From positions 1 through 64,000 of the forward strand of contig RXJR01000031.1 in NCBI GenBank assembly GCA_003963305.1: a stretch of DNA of 64,000 nt, given 5' to 3'. The stretch comes from Candidatus Melainabacteria bacterium. Lineage in GTDB: Bacteria; Cyanobacteriota; Vampirovibrionia; Obscuribacterales; Obscuribacteraceae. The notes beneath the pieces were generated by a model. The model ran no database searches. It was not told the origin of the DNA and saw only the letters and a program-made list of their open reading frames with translations. Every line of letters begins with the position of its first letter. Position 1 is the first letter of the stretch. The position numbers and the translations under genes are program-made. This document shows positions 27,443 to 35,640 of this stretch, piece by piece.

Positions 27443-27470
27443 AAAAGCCCGCGGGACGCGGGCGCCCCAT
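27443..27470 (-). terminator. Probable intrinsic terminator formed by a repeat unit (proximal)
   Basis: The same GCCCGCG-TCC-CGCGGGC stem followed on the minus strand by TTTT. It lies immediately after the TPR gene, upstream of the stronger terminator, giving a tandem pair. Confidence 0.6.
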
Positions 27471-28657
27471 CAGGATTCGTGCTTGGTACTGTCCGAGTGC
27501 GACGGCGCCGATGGCGCGCTTGGCTGGTGACTCTTCAAACTTTCGAGGCGCTCTTTGGCTTCGTCCTGACCGGGGTCAAGAGCGAGAGCGTGAGAATAGG
27601 CGCTGGTGGCAGCTTCAGCCTTTCCTTCGCGTTCAAATACTTTGCCCAGATGCGCCCAGAGCCCGGCGTGCTTCGGACTCAGCTTGACCGCTTGCTGAAA
27701 TTCAGTCTGCGCAGTCGCCAGATCGCCCTTGCTTTCAGCCATCCAGCCCATGTCCACGTGCAACGCGGGGTCTTGAGGTTCGAGCTTAACAGCCTCGGAA
27801 AGTTGCTTTATAGCGCGGTCGCCGCCACCGTTGTCGGCAAGCAAGAAGGCGAAGTCAGCGTGCGCATATCCGTCGGCTGGATCTTCGCTAAAACTGCGCA
27901 TGTAAGCCGTTTCAGCCAGTTCGAAATCTCCCTTGTTGGCATACGAGAAAGCCAGAGAGCGCTCAATGGCAGCGTTTCCAGGCGAATAAGTGAGTGCCCA
28001 CTTGAACTCGGCAATCGCTCTATCCCAGCGATTCTTGCGCCCATAAGCTATTCCCTGCTGGTTGTGCAGTTTGGCGGCATTCTTCTTGAAGGCGATTCGC
28101 TCGTCTTCATTCAACGGAATTGGCTCACCGAGCCCGACTACCATCATCAACTCAGCGAGACAACGCGACGGTTGGGCCGTAAACATAGACAGCAAGCACA
28201 AATCGCGATGCGCCACTTTCAAGTCAGGCGAAAACATGATGGCTGCCTGATATTCAAGCTCAGCCATTTTCAAATTCCAGCGCGACCAGTAATAGCGAGC
28301 CAGGTCATAGTGCTCCAGAGCCTGATTGAGTCCGATTCTTCGAGCCGTAGCGGCGCGTTCCAGAGCAGCAGAATAGTCAGCGGCAGCGTCATTGCTAGCT
28401 TCTGCACTAGCGGCTCTCACATCACTCGACTCAGATTGCTCCGATTGGTCCAATTGCTCAGACTGCGCCTGTTCCGCGACTGAGTCAGATTTATCCGGCT
28501 TCGACAGCGCCTGTGCCACTGTCGCCTGAGGCGCTTTCGATTGCGACTTGCCGACTTTCGACTGCTGCCCATCGCCCGCAAATGCCAGCGGAACAGATGA
28601 AGAAACGAGCGCGGTCAACGCAATCACATTGAGCAGCTTAACTTTGATAGATGGCAT
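27470..28657 (-). CDS. Exported TPR protein
   Basis: 395 residues from the ATG at 28657; a GTG at 28669 is also open. A signal peptide (MPSIKVKLLNVIALTALVSS, cleavage at AFA) is followed by a Ser/Gln/Glu-rich low-complexity linker (about 30-95). Six or so regular 34-residue TPRs follow (residues 105-370), e.g. AIAEFKWALTYSPGNAAIER and DLATAQTEFQQAVKLSPKHA. It is a periplasmic or outer-membrane-associated scaffold of unknown partner. It is 134 bases downstream of lpxI, and its transcript ends at two repeat-derived terminators in array D. Confidence 0.75.
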   Translation of the reverse strand: MPSIKVKLLNVIALTALVSSSVPLAFAGDGQQSKVGKSQSKAPQATVAQALSKPDKSDSVAEQAQSEQLDQSEQSESSDVRAASAEASNDAAADYSAALERAATARRIGLNQALEHYDLARYYWSRWNLKMAELEYQAAIMFSPDLKVAHRDLCLLSMFTAQPSRCLAELMMVVGLGEPIPLNEDERIAFKKNAAKLHNQQGIAYGRKNRWDRAIAEFKWALTYSPGNAAIERSLAFSYANKGDFELAETAYMRSFSEDPADGYAHADFAFLLADNGGGDRAIKQLSEAVKLEPQDPALHVDMGWMAESKGDLATAQTEFQQAVKLSPKHAGLWAHLGKVFEREGKAEAATSAYSHALALDPGQDEAKERLESLKSHQPSAPSAPSHSDSTKHES

Positions 28658-28791
28658 GCCAAAACTCACAACTGGGTCGATAACTCATTATGGCATCGAA
28701 CAAAGCTTATTGCTCATGACTTTATGACTGGTAAAACTCCGGGGTTTTCCCTGTATGAACTGCGCAAAAGGGACGAACACTGTTCCGGAAC

Positions 28792-29646
28792 CTAAACGGC
28801 GACTATCGAAATGCCGCAAGCATCGGCTCGGGCAATCATCTCTTCGCGCTCGACAATCATGGTTTCGTTGGCTGCCAGCGCCAGAACGCCGCCACCCTCC
28901 TCGCATTTCATCGATTCAAGCGTCGTCATGCCCACTGCAGGAATGTCAAAGCGCTGGTCCTGCCCAGGTTTGGCAACTTTCACAACAACCACAGGACCGC
29001 GCGCAAGCTGCACAGCCCGCTTGATTGCTTCATCTGTACCCTCAGCCGCTTCGACAGCCAGAAGAATGCGATTGCGAACAATGACAGTCTGACCAATATC
29101 CAGGCGTGCGATTTCCTTGGCAATCTGCATGCCGTATTCGATATCTATGTATTCTTTCGCGTTGGGTTCACGTTTTGTGATTACGCCGACATCGGGAAAC
29201 AATTCCCGCAGAAACTCGGATTGAGTTAGAACCTTGATGCCTAGCCCCTCGATCAACTCGCCCATGCGAACTTGAATGCTGTCGTCAGTCAAATTGGAAA
29301 GCTGGGTGAGCTCGCGAACGGCAGTCCAGTCGAACTTATGGATGTTCTTGAGAAGATTTAGCTTGCGAATTTTTCCGATAAAAACGGCGTAATTGCACTT
29401 ATTGTCCTGCAGCAGCTTGAAATTGCGACCGATCTGACCAGGCGCGATTTTGATGGTAACGTCGGCGGTGGTCTCAACGTTCCGATAAGCTTCGTCTGTC
29501 AGGGCCAGGCAAACAACCTTGAGGCCACGCGCCTTGGCAGATTTCGCGAGCAACAGCGGAAGGGTGCCGTCACCGGCGATGAGCCCAAGCGTGCCGGACT
29601 TCGGACCTGCTTCATTGATTTTGTCGGCTGCGGAAACTTCCGCCAC
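28792..29646 (-). CDS. lpxI: UDP-2,3-diacylglucosamine pyrophosphatase LpxI
   Basis: 284-residue cytoplasmic enzyme hydrolysing UDP-2,3-diacylglucosamine to lipid X and UMP, the fourth step of lipid A synthesis in bacteria that lack LpxH. The N-terminal GLIAGDGTLPLLLAKSAK, the middle LTDDSIQ segment and the C-terminal domain with GPVVVVKVAKPGQDQRFDIPAVG and LALAANETMIVERE are characteristic. The start is GTG with GGAGG 7 bases upstream. Its presence argues for an outer membrane with lipid A. No other lpx gene lies in the window. Confidence 0.93.
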   Translation of the reverse strand: MAEVSAADKINEAGPKSGTLGLIAGDGTLPLLLAKSAKARGLKVVCLALTDEAYRNVETTADVTIKIAPGQIGRNFKLLQDNKCNYAVFIGKIRKLNLLKNIHKFDWTAVRELTQLSNLTDDSIQVRMGELIEGLGIKVLTQSEFLRELFPDVGVITKREPNAKEYIDIEYGMQIAKEIARLDIGQTVIVRNRILLAVEAAEGTDEAIKRAVQLARGPVVVVKVAKPGQDQRFDIPAVGMTTLESMKCEEGGGVLALAANETMIVEREEMIARADACGISIVAV

Positions 29647-29854
29647 AGGCGATCCTCCAGAGTTTACGAAAGTCTAGCACTCGGTATCCCGCTCCACCCT
29701 TGCGTGCAGCTAAGAAAGTCTGGAACGATCTTCGCATTAATGGCGTGCCGGCTGCATTGCGGTGAGCGAGATGGTCAAGATTTTGTTATCCTAAAACTAC
29801 GCGTGCGTGTTCAGTTGGTCGAAACTGGGCGTTCAGGGTAATTACCAGTTTTGC

Positions 29855-29884
29855 TTGACATCGAGAAAACAACACGATTAAACT
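29855..29884 (+). promoter_or_regulatory. Predicted sigma70 promoter of the Pro-rich exported protein
   Basis: TTGACA at 29855-29860, an 18-base spacer, then TAAACT at 29879-29884. The predicted transcript start is about 45 bases before the ATG at 29939. Spacing and -10 form match the promoter at 16315. Confidence 0.55.
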
Positions 29885-29938
29885 GGGCTCAGGTTGCGCC
29901 GCTGCGTGTTAAGCGGCTTGATGGATACGGGAGAAGCA

Positions 29939-30499
29939 ATGACCAAGTTCTCGGCACCTCTGTTAACGGCTTTGTCGATTGCAAGCGCGGCAATGGCGAT
30001 TGCACCGGCGCTGGCGCAGCGTCAGTCTGACCCGAACATCGGGCACTTCTATATGGCGCGCCAACAAATCACAATTACTGATGAGGCGCCGATGGTGAAC
30101 GACCAGCGCACTAATCCAGCCGCAGCTCAGGCAGGAATGGGCGGAATGCCAGGCGGACCGATGCCGTTGCCCCGGGCCGGGTGGCAGCCATATTCCCAAT
30201 CGATTCCAAGCTTGAGAACCAGCCTTCCCAAGACTAATAATGGCGTTCCCGAAAAGGCTCCGCCACCGCCGCCTATGGGGATGCGGGGAAGAGCAGGCGG
30301 CTTGATTAACGGCCCGAAGACAGCCGCGAAGCCCAAATCTTCACAACCTCCTGCGCCTTCGGCTCCCGTCGTGAAAGCGTACTCGCCATATAAACAGTAC
30401 GCACCTGACTCAGCTGCAGCTGGATCGGCGGCCATGCAGTCCAACTCAGCCGTGCGCGGTAGCGTGCTGCACTGGGCACGCCCACGGAAGAATTATTAG
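29939..30499 (+). CDS. Exported Pro/Ala/Gly-rich small protein
   Basis: 186 residues from the ATG at 29939, chosen for the GGGAGAAGCA ribosome site and because a signal peptide begins there (MTKFSAPLLTALSIASAAMA, cleavage after ALA). The frame is open 15 codons further but overlaps the promoter region. The mature protein has no recognisable domain: a GMGGMPGGPMPLPRAGW stretch, a PPPPP run and scattered Tyr (AYSPYKQYAP), giving a disordered, basic, secreted protein. It is a single-gene unit with its own promoter, convergent with the next membrane-protein gene. Function unknown. Confidence 0.6.
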   Translation: MTKFSAPLLTALSIASAAMAIAPALAQRQSDPNIGHFYMARQQITITDEAPMVNDQRTNPAAAQAGMGGMPGGPMPLPRAGWQPYSQSIPSLRTSLPKTNNGVPEKAPPPPPMGMRGRAGGLINGPKTAAKPKSSQPPAPSAPVVKAYSPYKQYAPDSAAAGSAAMQSNSAVRGSVLHWARPRKNY

Positions 30500-30557
30500 A
30501 ACCACTCACCACACATGGTGCCACCAGCCCCGCCACGGCTTTTGATTTTTGCTGCAG

Positions 30558-31562
30558 TTACTTCTCTAACAGCTTCCTTTCTTCTCCAATAGGGGTAAGC
30601 TTTCGGTCAGTACGCGAGATCAGATCGACTATCATCGGTTCCCTCTGTGATGCCATCATGATAAACGGCATATTTGTTTTCGATTTGATCAGTATGTGAC
30701 CAGGCAGCTTTTGGATCGCAGTGATCTGTTCCCACGGTATGAATGCACTTCCAGAGCGGGTTCTCAAGAAAAGTCCTTCGTTGCTTGGCTGTAAGATTTG
30801 AACAAATCTTGTTCTATGCAAGTACATAATCACGATTGGAATGATGATCATCAAACCGTAAATCAGACCATAAATTAAGAGGTGTTCTGTAGTCTCAGCG
30901 GAGCCAGCTCGAAACATCCCGATGACTAAATTAACTGCTGCGAACGCTCCTGCGAGCAGAATCGCGCCTGCGGCCACCCACTGTGTATCGAATTGCCCAT
31001 CCGGGATAATTTGGGCTGGTGTAGACGATACCACATGCGGTGGCAATCGTTTTTGAATGAAATTGAACAAATGATCGCTATCGGTCAAATCTTTGGATAG
31101 GTAAAAAACCTCCCCATTTTTACAAACCACAGCGTACTCGTGAAAGCCTAATTCGGTGCTTCCAGCGAGAAAGAACTTGTCAATTTCATGCCAGGGGACT
31201 CTCCGTTTGAGTCCTGGACTGGTGAACTGCAACTCCAAGTCAGAAGGTTTAACTTCCAGCACGTGATGAATGTGATGCCATACGCAAGGGGAAATGAGTG
31301 CGATTAGACTGAGGAACGCGAAGCTAAACATTGCTGCCAGATAAGCGATCTCAGCTGGAGTCGTCACTTTTTGATAAGCCATAAACACATAGATAGGCAT
31401 GATCGTCAGGGTACAGATAACTGCCCTGATGGAATGATTTTGATTTGGGTGGACAGGTTCTTTTTTTCGAACACAAAAAAAGTAAGCCGTCTGCCACCAC
31501 TGTTTGCGCGCGAACCCGTCCAGTCGATGCACGCGCACCGAAATCGAATTATCATTGTTCAT
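30558..31562 (-). CDS. Membrane protein with two PH-like/YcxB-like segments
   Basis: About 334 residues from the ATG at 31562; the frame is open 22 codons more. Two pairs of hydrophobic helices (about 45-100 and 200-260) alternate with soluble beta-rich segments. Each soluble part carries a PWHEID or PWEQIT motif (RRVPWHEIDKFFLAG, SAFIPWEQITAIQKL), typical of PH-like domains in bacterial membrane proteins (bPH/YcxB type). The arrangement TM2-PH-TM2-PH suggests an internal duplication. No function is known. Downstream is the convergent Pro-rich exported protein; upstream lies the tRNA terminator. Confidence 0.55.
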   Translation of the reverse strand: MNNDNSISVRVHRLDGFARKQWWQTAYFFCVRKKEPVHPNQNHSIRAVICTLTIMPIYVFMAYQKVTTPAEIAYLAAMFSFAFLSLIALISPCVWHHIHHVLEVKPSDLELQFTSPGLKRRVPWHEIDKFFLAGSTELGFHEYAVVCKNGEVFYLSKDLTDSDHLFNFIQKRLPPHVVSSTPAQIIPDGQFDTQWVAAGAILLAGAFAAVNLVIGMFRAGSAETTEHLLIYGLIYGLMIIIPIVIMYLHRTRFVQILQPSNEGLFLRTRSGSAFIPWEQITAIQKLPGHILIKSKTNMPFIMMASQREPMIVDLISRTDRKLTPIGEERKLLEK

Positions 31563-31719
31563 GGTTTCAGTCCGATAGATTTCGCTGGTCTTAGTAACGT
31601 CCCAACTATAGCCCGAACCGCTTGACATCCGCTCGGTTTTAATAGGATGTTAACAAATCAGTCTATGTTGATTCTAGCGTTGCATTAAGCCAAAACGCTA
31701 CCAAGAGACGAAAGGCAAT

Positions 31720-31760
31720 CGCAGGAAAAATAGAAAAAGGCAATCAACTTAGATTGCCTT
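31720..31760 (-). terminator. Intrinsic terminator of the tRNA-Arg gene
   Basis: A 9-bp stem AAGGCAATC/GATTGCCTT with a six-base loop (31737-31760). On the minus strand it is followed by TTTTCTATTTTTCC. It starts about 10 bases after the tRNA 3' CCA. Confidence 0.85.
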
Positions 31761-31768
31761 CATCAAAG

Positions 31769-31845
31769 TGGCGTGCCCGGAGAGATTCGAACTCCCGACC
31801 TCATGGTTCGTAGCCATGCGCTCTATCCAGCTGGGCTACGGGCAC
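31769..31845 (-). tRNA. tRNA-Arg (anticodon ACG), CCA encoded
   Basis: 77 bases including the encoded CCA. The acceptor stem GTGCCCG/CGGGCAC is perfect with discriminator G. The anticodon stem is CATGG/CCATG and the loop CTACGAA gives anticodon ACG, which reads CGN arginine codons after A34 is deaminated to inosine. The T arm contains GTTCGAATC. It is monocistronic with its own terminator. No integrase or mobile element adjoins it. Confidence 0.97.
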
Positions 31846-31940
31846 ATTTCGTAGCGGAATATCAATATACCATGTTGCAACAGAATTGAATTTACGAGAA
31901 AACACTCGTGTTACAAGATTGACATCGCGAAGTCATGTGC

Positions 31941-32750
31941 CTAGTAAAATTCCGACTTTCTTGGAGGCATCATTCCGGCGGATTTTATTAGGTAGATCCC
32001 TAAGTCGCCCATTGTGTTGTGACAAGATGAACGATCGACAACATGATAGCGACCACCATCATTTAATTCGTATACCCATTCCGCGCCGTCGTATCCGAGT
32101 GTCGATTCATCCATGGATTTTTGATCGTAGATTTTCACCTTATCTAGGATTTGTTCGAATTGTCTGAATTGTAGCTCCGTCCAATTCACTTCGGTATTTT
32201 TAGTGAGTTTGCCTGGATCAAATCCACCACTTCCGCTCAATTCCTTCGCCACCAAAATTGCTTTTCCATCATCGTATTTGGTGACTCGGATGCATATCGA
32301 GTGGTGGAAGGAACGCAGCCAGAGTAACCTGCAAACGAATTGTTCTTTTGAGTTCGCGAGCACTTGTAGGGATTTTTCATCCATGGCAATTAAGTGGCGG
32401 GTGTACCAACTCTGGCGGTACTTGCCCAAACTCGAAGGGAAGTATTTTTGATTTGTTTCAGCGAAAATTGGCGCACTGCTTCTGCGCGGTGGCAACGGTT
32501 TGCAGTCGCTATGATCAAAACTCAAATTGTTTCGCACTATACCAAGAGCACTGTCATTAAATAGCCCCGGGCTCATGCGCTTGGCTAAATCGTTGCGGAT
32601 CATACGCAGCGGGTCATAACGATCGCCACACTGGATTATTGGGTGAAACTCCGAACGAACCCGCAGCGGACTTGGAGCTTCTTGAGAGAACGCTGGTTGG
32701 TTAATTAATAACAACATCAATAGAGCTGCTATAGCGTTCATCACAGGCAA
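31941..32750 (-). CDS. Exported hypothetical protein
   Basis: 269 residues. A strong AGGAGGAG lies just before TTG (32750), GTG (32744) and ATG (32741) codons, so the exact start is open; all give the signal peptide MNAIAALLMLLLINQPAFSQ. The mature part has several Cys and Trp residues (QFVCRLLWLRSFHHSICIRV) and ends in a region resembling a structured domain (AEWVYELNDGGRYHVVDRSS). No family was recognised. It lies alone between the tRNA and the ABC ATPase gene. Confidence 0.6.
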   Translation of the reverse strand: MPVMNAIAALLMLLLINQPAFSQEAPSPLRVRSEFHPIIQCGDRYDPLRMIRNDLAKRMSPGLFNDSALGIVRNNLSFDHSDCKPLPPRRSSAPIFAETNQKYFPSSLGKYRQSWYTRHLIAMDEKSLQVLANSKEQFVCRLLWLRSFHHSICIRVTKYDDGKAILVAKELSGSGGFDPGKLTKNTEVNWTELQFRQFEQILDKVKIYDQKSMDESTLGYDGAEWVYELNDGGRYHVVDRSSCHNTMGDLGIYLIKSAGMMPPRKSEFY

Positions 32751-32888
32751 TGCTCCTCCTCATGATGTCTATGGTACGCGTGAAAAGCTGTAACTCTAAG
32801 GAGTAGCTGCTGGTCACAGTGGGGTAATCATCCCTGCACAAGCCGTACTTCATAGGTGTAACTAAGTAATTCTGCACTTCATGCCATT

Positions 32889-33704
32889 TCAACACTCCTC
32901 GGCGTGAAGCGATCTGCTTTGTAAGTCAGCAGTAAAATAGCCTTCTTTAGAACATCTGACATCGACATCCATACCAAATACTGATGACAGTTTGCCTCGC
33001 GTCAGCAAAGACACCTTTTCACCGTCGCTATGTATTTTGCCCCCTTTCATCAAGACAACGCGCTTGATCTCCGGAACGATCTCGTCGATGTGGTGCGTCA
33101 CGATGAGCAGCGCGCATCCTTTAGCGGCAAGTCCGCGCAGCGTTTCAAGAAAATGCCGACGACCAACAATGTCGAGCCCGCTTGTAGGTTCGTCGAGCAG
33201 CAGAGCGCGCGGTCGGTGCACAAGTGCGCGTGCAATTAGAACGCGGCGCGACTCTCCCGTTGACATGGTCTCAAGAGTCTTTTCAGCCAAGTGAGATGCG
33301 CCCATGTCATCCAGGGCGGCCAATGCGTCGTGGCGCATTTCATCAGTCACTAGCTGGTGGCTGAATGTACCCTGGCTTGAGAAGTATCCGCTCAAGACTG
33401 CATCGATACCTGTAATGCCGCCCGCGGCAGTGAAAGCAATTTGCAATTCCGGCGTAATGATGCCGAGCAATTTTCTCAAATCGAAAACGTTCCATGTAGT
33501 TTGACCGAATATCGATACAGCAGGTCTTCCATCAGAATGCGCAACCGGATAAATGTGTCGGGTAATCAACTTGATGAGAATGGATTTTCCGCTGCCATTC
33601 GGTCCAATAATGGCTGTGTGTTCACCTTCCGAAATTTCGATGGATATGTCATCGAGAATGTTGATGCCGTTGCGGCGAACTGTTGCGTGGTCGATTTTAA
33701 GCAT
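32889..33704 (-). CDS. ABC transporter ATP-binding protein
   Basis: 271 residues from the ATG at 33704, with GGAAG directly upstream; the frame is open 10 codons earlier. All ABC motifs are intact: Walker A GPNGSGKS (residues 34-41), signature STGESRRVLIARAL (unusual Thr-Gly-Glu form of LSGGQ), Walker B ALLLDEPTSGLD and the H-loop THH. The DEPTSGLDIVGRRHFLETL region resembles ModF/YlmA-like ATPases, stand-alone ABC proteins without known permease. No permease gene is adjacent. It is divergent from the carboxypeptidase gene by about 120 bases. Confidence 0.85.
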   Translation of the reverse strand: MLKIDHATVRRNGINILDDISIEISEGEHTAIIGPNGSGKSILIKLITRHIYPVAHSDGRPAVSIFGQTTWNVFDLRKLLGIITPELQIAFTAAGGITGIDAVLSGYFSSQGTFSHQLVTDEMRHDALAALDDMGASHLAEKTLETMSTGESRRVLIARALVHRPRALLLDEPTSGLDIVGRRHFLETLRGLAAKGCALLIVTHHIDEIVPEIKRVVLMKGGKIHSDGEKVSLLTRGKLSSVFGMDVDVRCSKEGYFTADLQSRSLHAEEC

Positions 33705-33822
33705 GGCTTCCAGACACTCCACAACAGTGAGCACACGAGATCCGCTCGCACCTCAGAAATTAATAGAATACAGTGCGAAACGGAAAGTTTGAGCGATAAT
33801 TGCATAACTCAACAGAGAGGCG

Positions 33823-35319
33823 ATGATGAGCGAGAAAACAACTGCGGCAACGGCGACAGACGACGACGCTAAAAAGCGGCTGAAAGAACAAGTCAATAAG
33901 CTGCTCAGTCAGGATAACTGGAAAAGCAAAGGCAGCATCAAGCTGGGTGGCAAGTCGTTGAAATACAAAGCCATTGCCGGTTTCATACCTGTCACCGCAG
34001 GCGGGCTCGACGAAAAGCGAGGCGAGCCTGAAGCCGCAATTTTCACCATATCTTATTTGATGGAAGACGCCGAGGCGACCGACCGTCCAGTGTGTTTTGT
34101 ATTCAACGGCGGTCCGGGTTCGTCATCCGTCTGGCTCCATCTGGGAGCCCTCGGTCCCAAGCGGGTGGTCGTCGATGACGATGGAAAAATGCCAACGCCG
34201 CCCTACAAGGCTGTTGACAATCAAAGGTCATGGTTTGAGCACTTCGATCTGGTGTTCATCGATCCGCCTCACACAGGCTATTCACTGACAGCAAGTGAAG
34301 AAGCCCGAAAAAAGATGTTAGGAGTTGATGGCGACGTCGATGCACTCACTGAATGTATTCGAACCTGGCTCAGCGAGCACCGCCGATGGGGCTCCAGAAT
34401 TTTCCTTGCAGGAGAAAGCTATGGCACTACGCGTGGTGCGGCACTAGCTGACAAATTAACCGACAAAGGTATCGCGCTGTCAGGTTTGATCCTGGTCTCA
34501 TGCGCGATGGACTTCCAAAGCATCGTCTTTGCCCCTCGCAATGACCTTCCATATTCATTGTTCCTCCCGGGTTTCGCGTGCGTTGCACAGTATCATGGAA
34601 AACTTTCCGGTCCGCTGGGCGAATCGCCAGAAGCAGCGCGGGCTGCAGCCGAAAGTTTTGTCGAGGAGGATTACCTGCATGCACTTCACGCCGGCGCTCG
34701 ACTCTCTCAGTCGAAACGAGCGAGCGTTGCAGCCAGAATGTCGGATTTGACCGGACTTCCGGTTTCGCTAATAGAGGAAAAGAATCTGCGTATCAGTGAC
34801 GAGACATTCTTCTTCGATTTACTTCGCGATAAGGGATTGATCGTCGGTCGATTGGACGCACGAGCCATTAGTCCGATGGCGGCCAGCCGCACTCGTAACT
34901 GGGAGTTCGACCCCGGCATGGAGTCGATCGTCGCCCCTTATACCATGGCGGCACACGCATACATGATTGAGCAATTGGGCATCGAGACCAATGACCGATA
35001 CGAAATCTTTTCAATGGACGCACACAAACAGTGGAACTTCAACCGCGGGGAAGAGAAAGGAAATTCTTTCACCTGCACAAGTCCTGACTTGTCGCGCGCA
35101 CTGCGCCGAAATCCGCATCTTAAAGTCTTTGTAGCAAGCGGATATTACGATCTCGGCACACCTTACAGTGCAACAGATTGGTCCCTCTCCCAACTGGACG
35201 CACCACCCGATGTGCTCGCCCGAGTACAACACCACTATTACGATGCTGGGCACATGATGTACACGAGAGAGAAGGACATGAAGAAGCTCAAGGACGATCT
35301 GGCAGGGTGGTTATCATAA
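33823..35319 (+). CDS. Peptidase family S10 serine carboxypeptidase, apparently cytosolic
   Basis: 498 residues with the alpha/beta-hydrolase fold of carboxypeptidase Y relatives, which release C-terminal amino acids at acidic pH. The oxyanion segment FVFNGGPGSSS (about 93-102) and the catalytic Ser in GESYG (199), Asp in YYDLGTP (443) and His in DAGHMMY (477) are all present. There is no signal peptide: the N-terminus is polar (DDDAKKRLKEQVNKLLSQ). Bacterial S10 enzymes are usually exported, so this is either cytosolic or exported by an unseen route. AGAGAGG lies just before two in-frame ATGs (33823 and 33826). Confidence 0.88.
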   Translation: MMSEKTTAATATDDDAKKRLKEQVNKLLSQDNWKSKGSIKLGGKSLKYKAIAGFIPVTAGGLDEKRGEPEAAIFTISYLMEDAEATDRPVCFVFNGGPGSSSVWLHLGALGPKRVVVDDDGKMPTPPYKAVDNQRSWFEHFDLVFIDPPHTGYSLTASEEARKKMLGVDGDVDALTECIRTWLSEHRRWGSRIFLAGESYGTTRGAALADKLTDKGIALSGLILVSCAMDFQSIVFAPRNDLPYSLFLPGFACVAQYHGKLSGPLGESPEAARAAAESFVEEDYLHALHAGARLSQSKRASVAARMSDLTGLPVSLIEEKNLRISDETFFFDLLRDKGLIVGRLDARAISPMAASRTRNWEFDPGMESIVAPYTMAAHAYMIEQLGIETNDRYEIFSMDAHKQWNFNRGEEKGNSFTCTSPDLSRALRRNPHLKVFVASGYYDLGTPYSATDWSLSQLDAPPDVLARVQHHYYDAGHMMYTREKDMKKLKDDLAGWLS

Positions 35320-35370
35320 GCAAGAAATTCGTCAACCTTCTGCAGTTGTTAAACAAAGGACCAGAGTAAG

Positions 35371-35541
35371 TTGTCTCCGAAATACGTTGCATCTTGGTTG
35401 ATTTGGGGCACTGGTGCCACTCTTTGGGTGCTTGCGTGGCTACACTCGGTGCCGGATACAGTCGGTTGGTTCGGCGTTATTCTTATGTGTGCAAGTTGCA
35501 CCACATTTCCTTTTCTCGCAAAGAAATCAGATAAACAGTAA
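35371..35541 (+). CDS. Possible small two-helix membrane protein (56 aa)
   Basis: A TTG-initiated frame with AGGA 10 bases upstream. Two hydrophobic segments (WLIWGTGATLWVLAWL and VGWFGVILMCASCTTFPFL) are separated by a turn, and the tail is basic (KKSDKQ). The composition looks coding rather than random. It sits between the carboxypeptidase stop and the large TPR gene. No homologue was recognised, so it remains a candidate. Confidence 0.4.
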   Translation: MSPKYVASWLIWGTGATLWVLAWLHSVPDTVGWFGVILMCASCTTFPFLAKKSDKQ

Positions 35542-35640
35542 GAACTTAGCGAGCAAACCAGGCAAAGCATAGCCTGATCCTATGCGTAAAACACTCATAA
35601 AATCGAGACCAAGCGACCTAGTTCTAGTAGGATTGGAACT

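Larger units (their letters stand above)
27311..27470. repeat. Hairpin repeat array D: three direct and two inverted units
   Basis: Direct units at 27311-27335, 27336-27360 and 27361-27384 have GCCCGC-ATCTT-GCGGGC preceded by ATGGAGC. After TTAAAAAAAAAA (27385-27396) come two units in the opposite orientation at 27397-27420 and 27447-27470, with GCCCGCG-GGA-CGCGGGC and a GCTCCAT or GCCCCAT tail. The third direct and first inverted unit form a 24-base inverted repeat with four central mismatches. The last unit ends at the first base of the TPR gene's stop codon. The leader ATCCGCCA (27304-27311) also occurs at array B. Confidence 0.9.

Noticed and set aside
31769-31845. tRNA as an integration site for a mobile island
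   Set aside because: No duplicated tRNA end was found, and the only recombinase-like gene is 14 kb away and lacks its catalytic Tyr.
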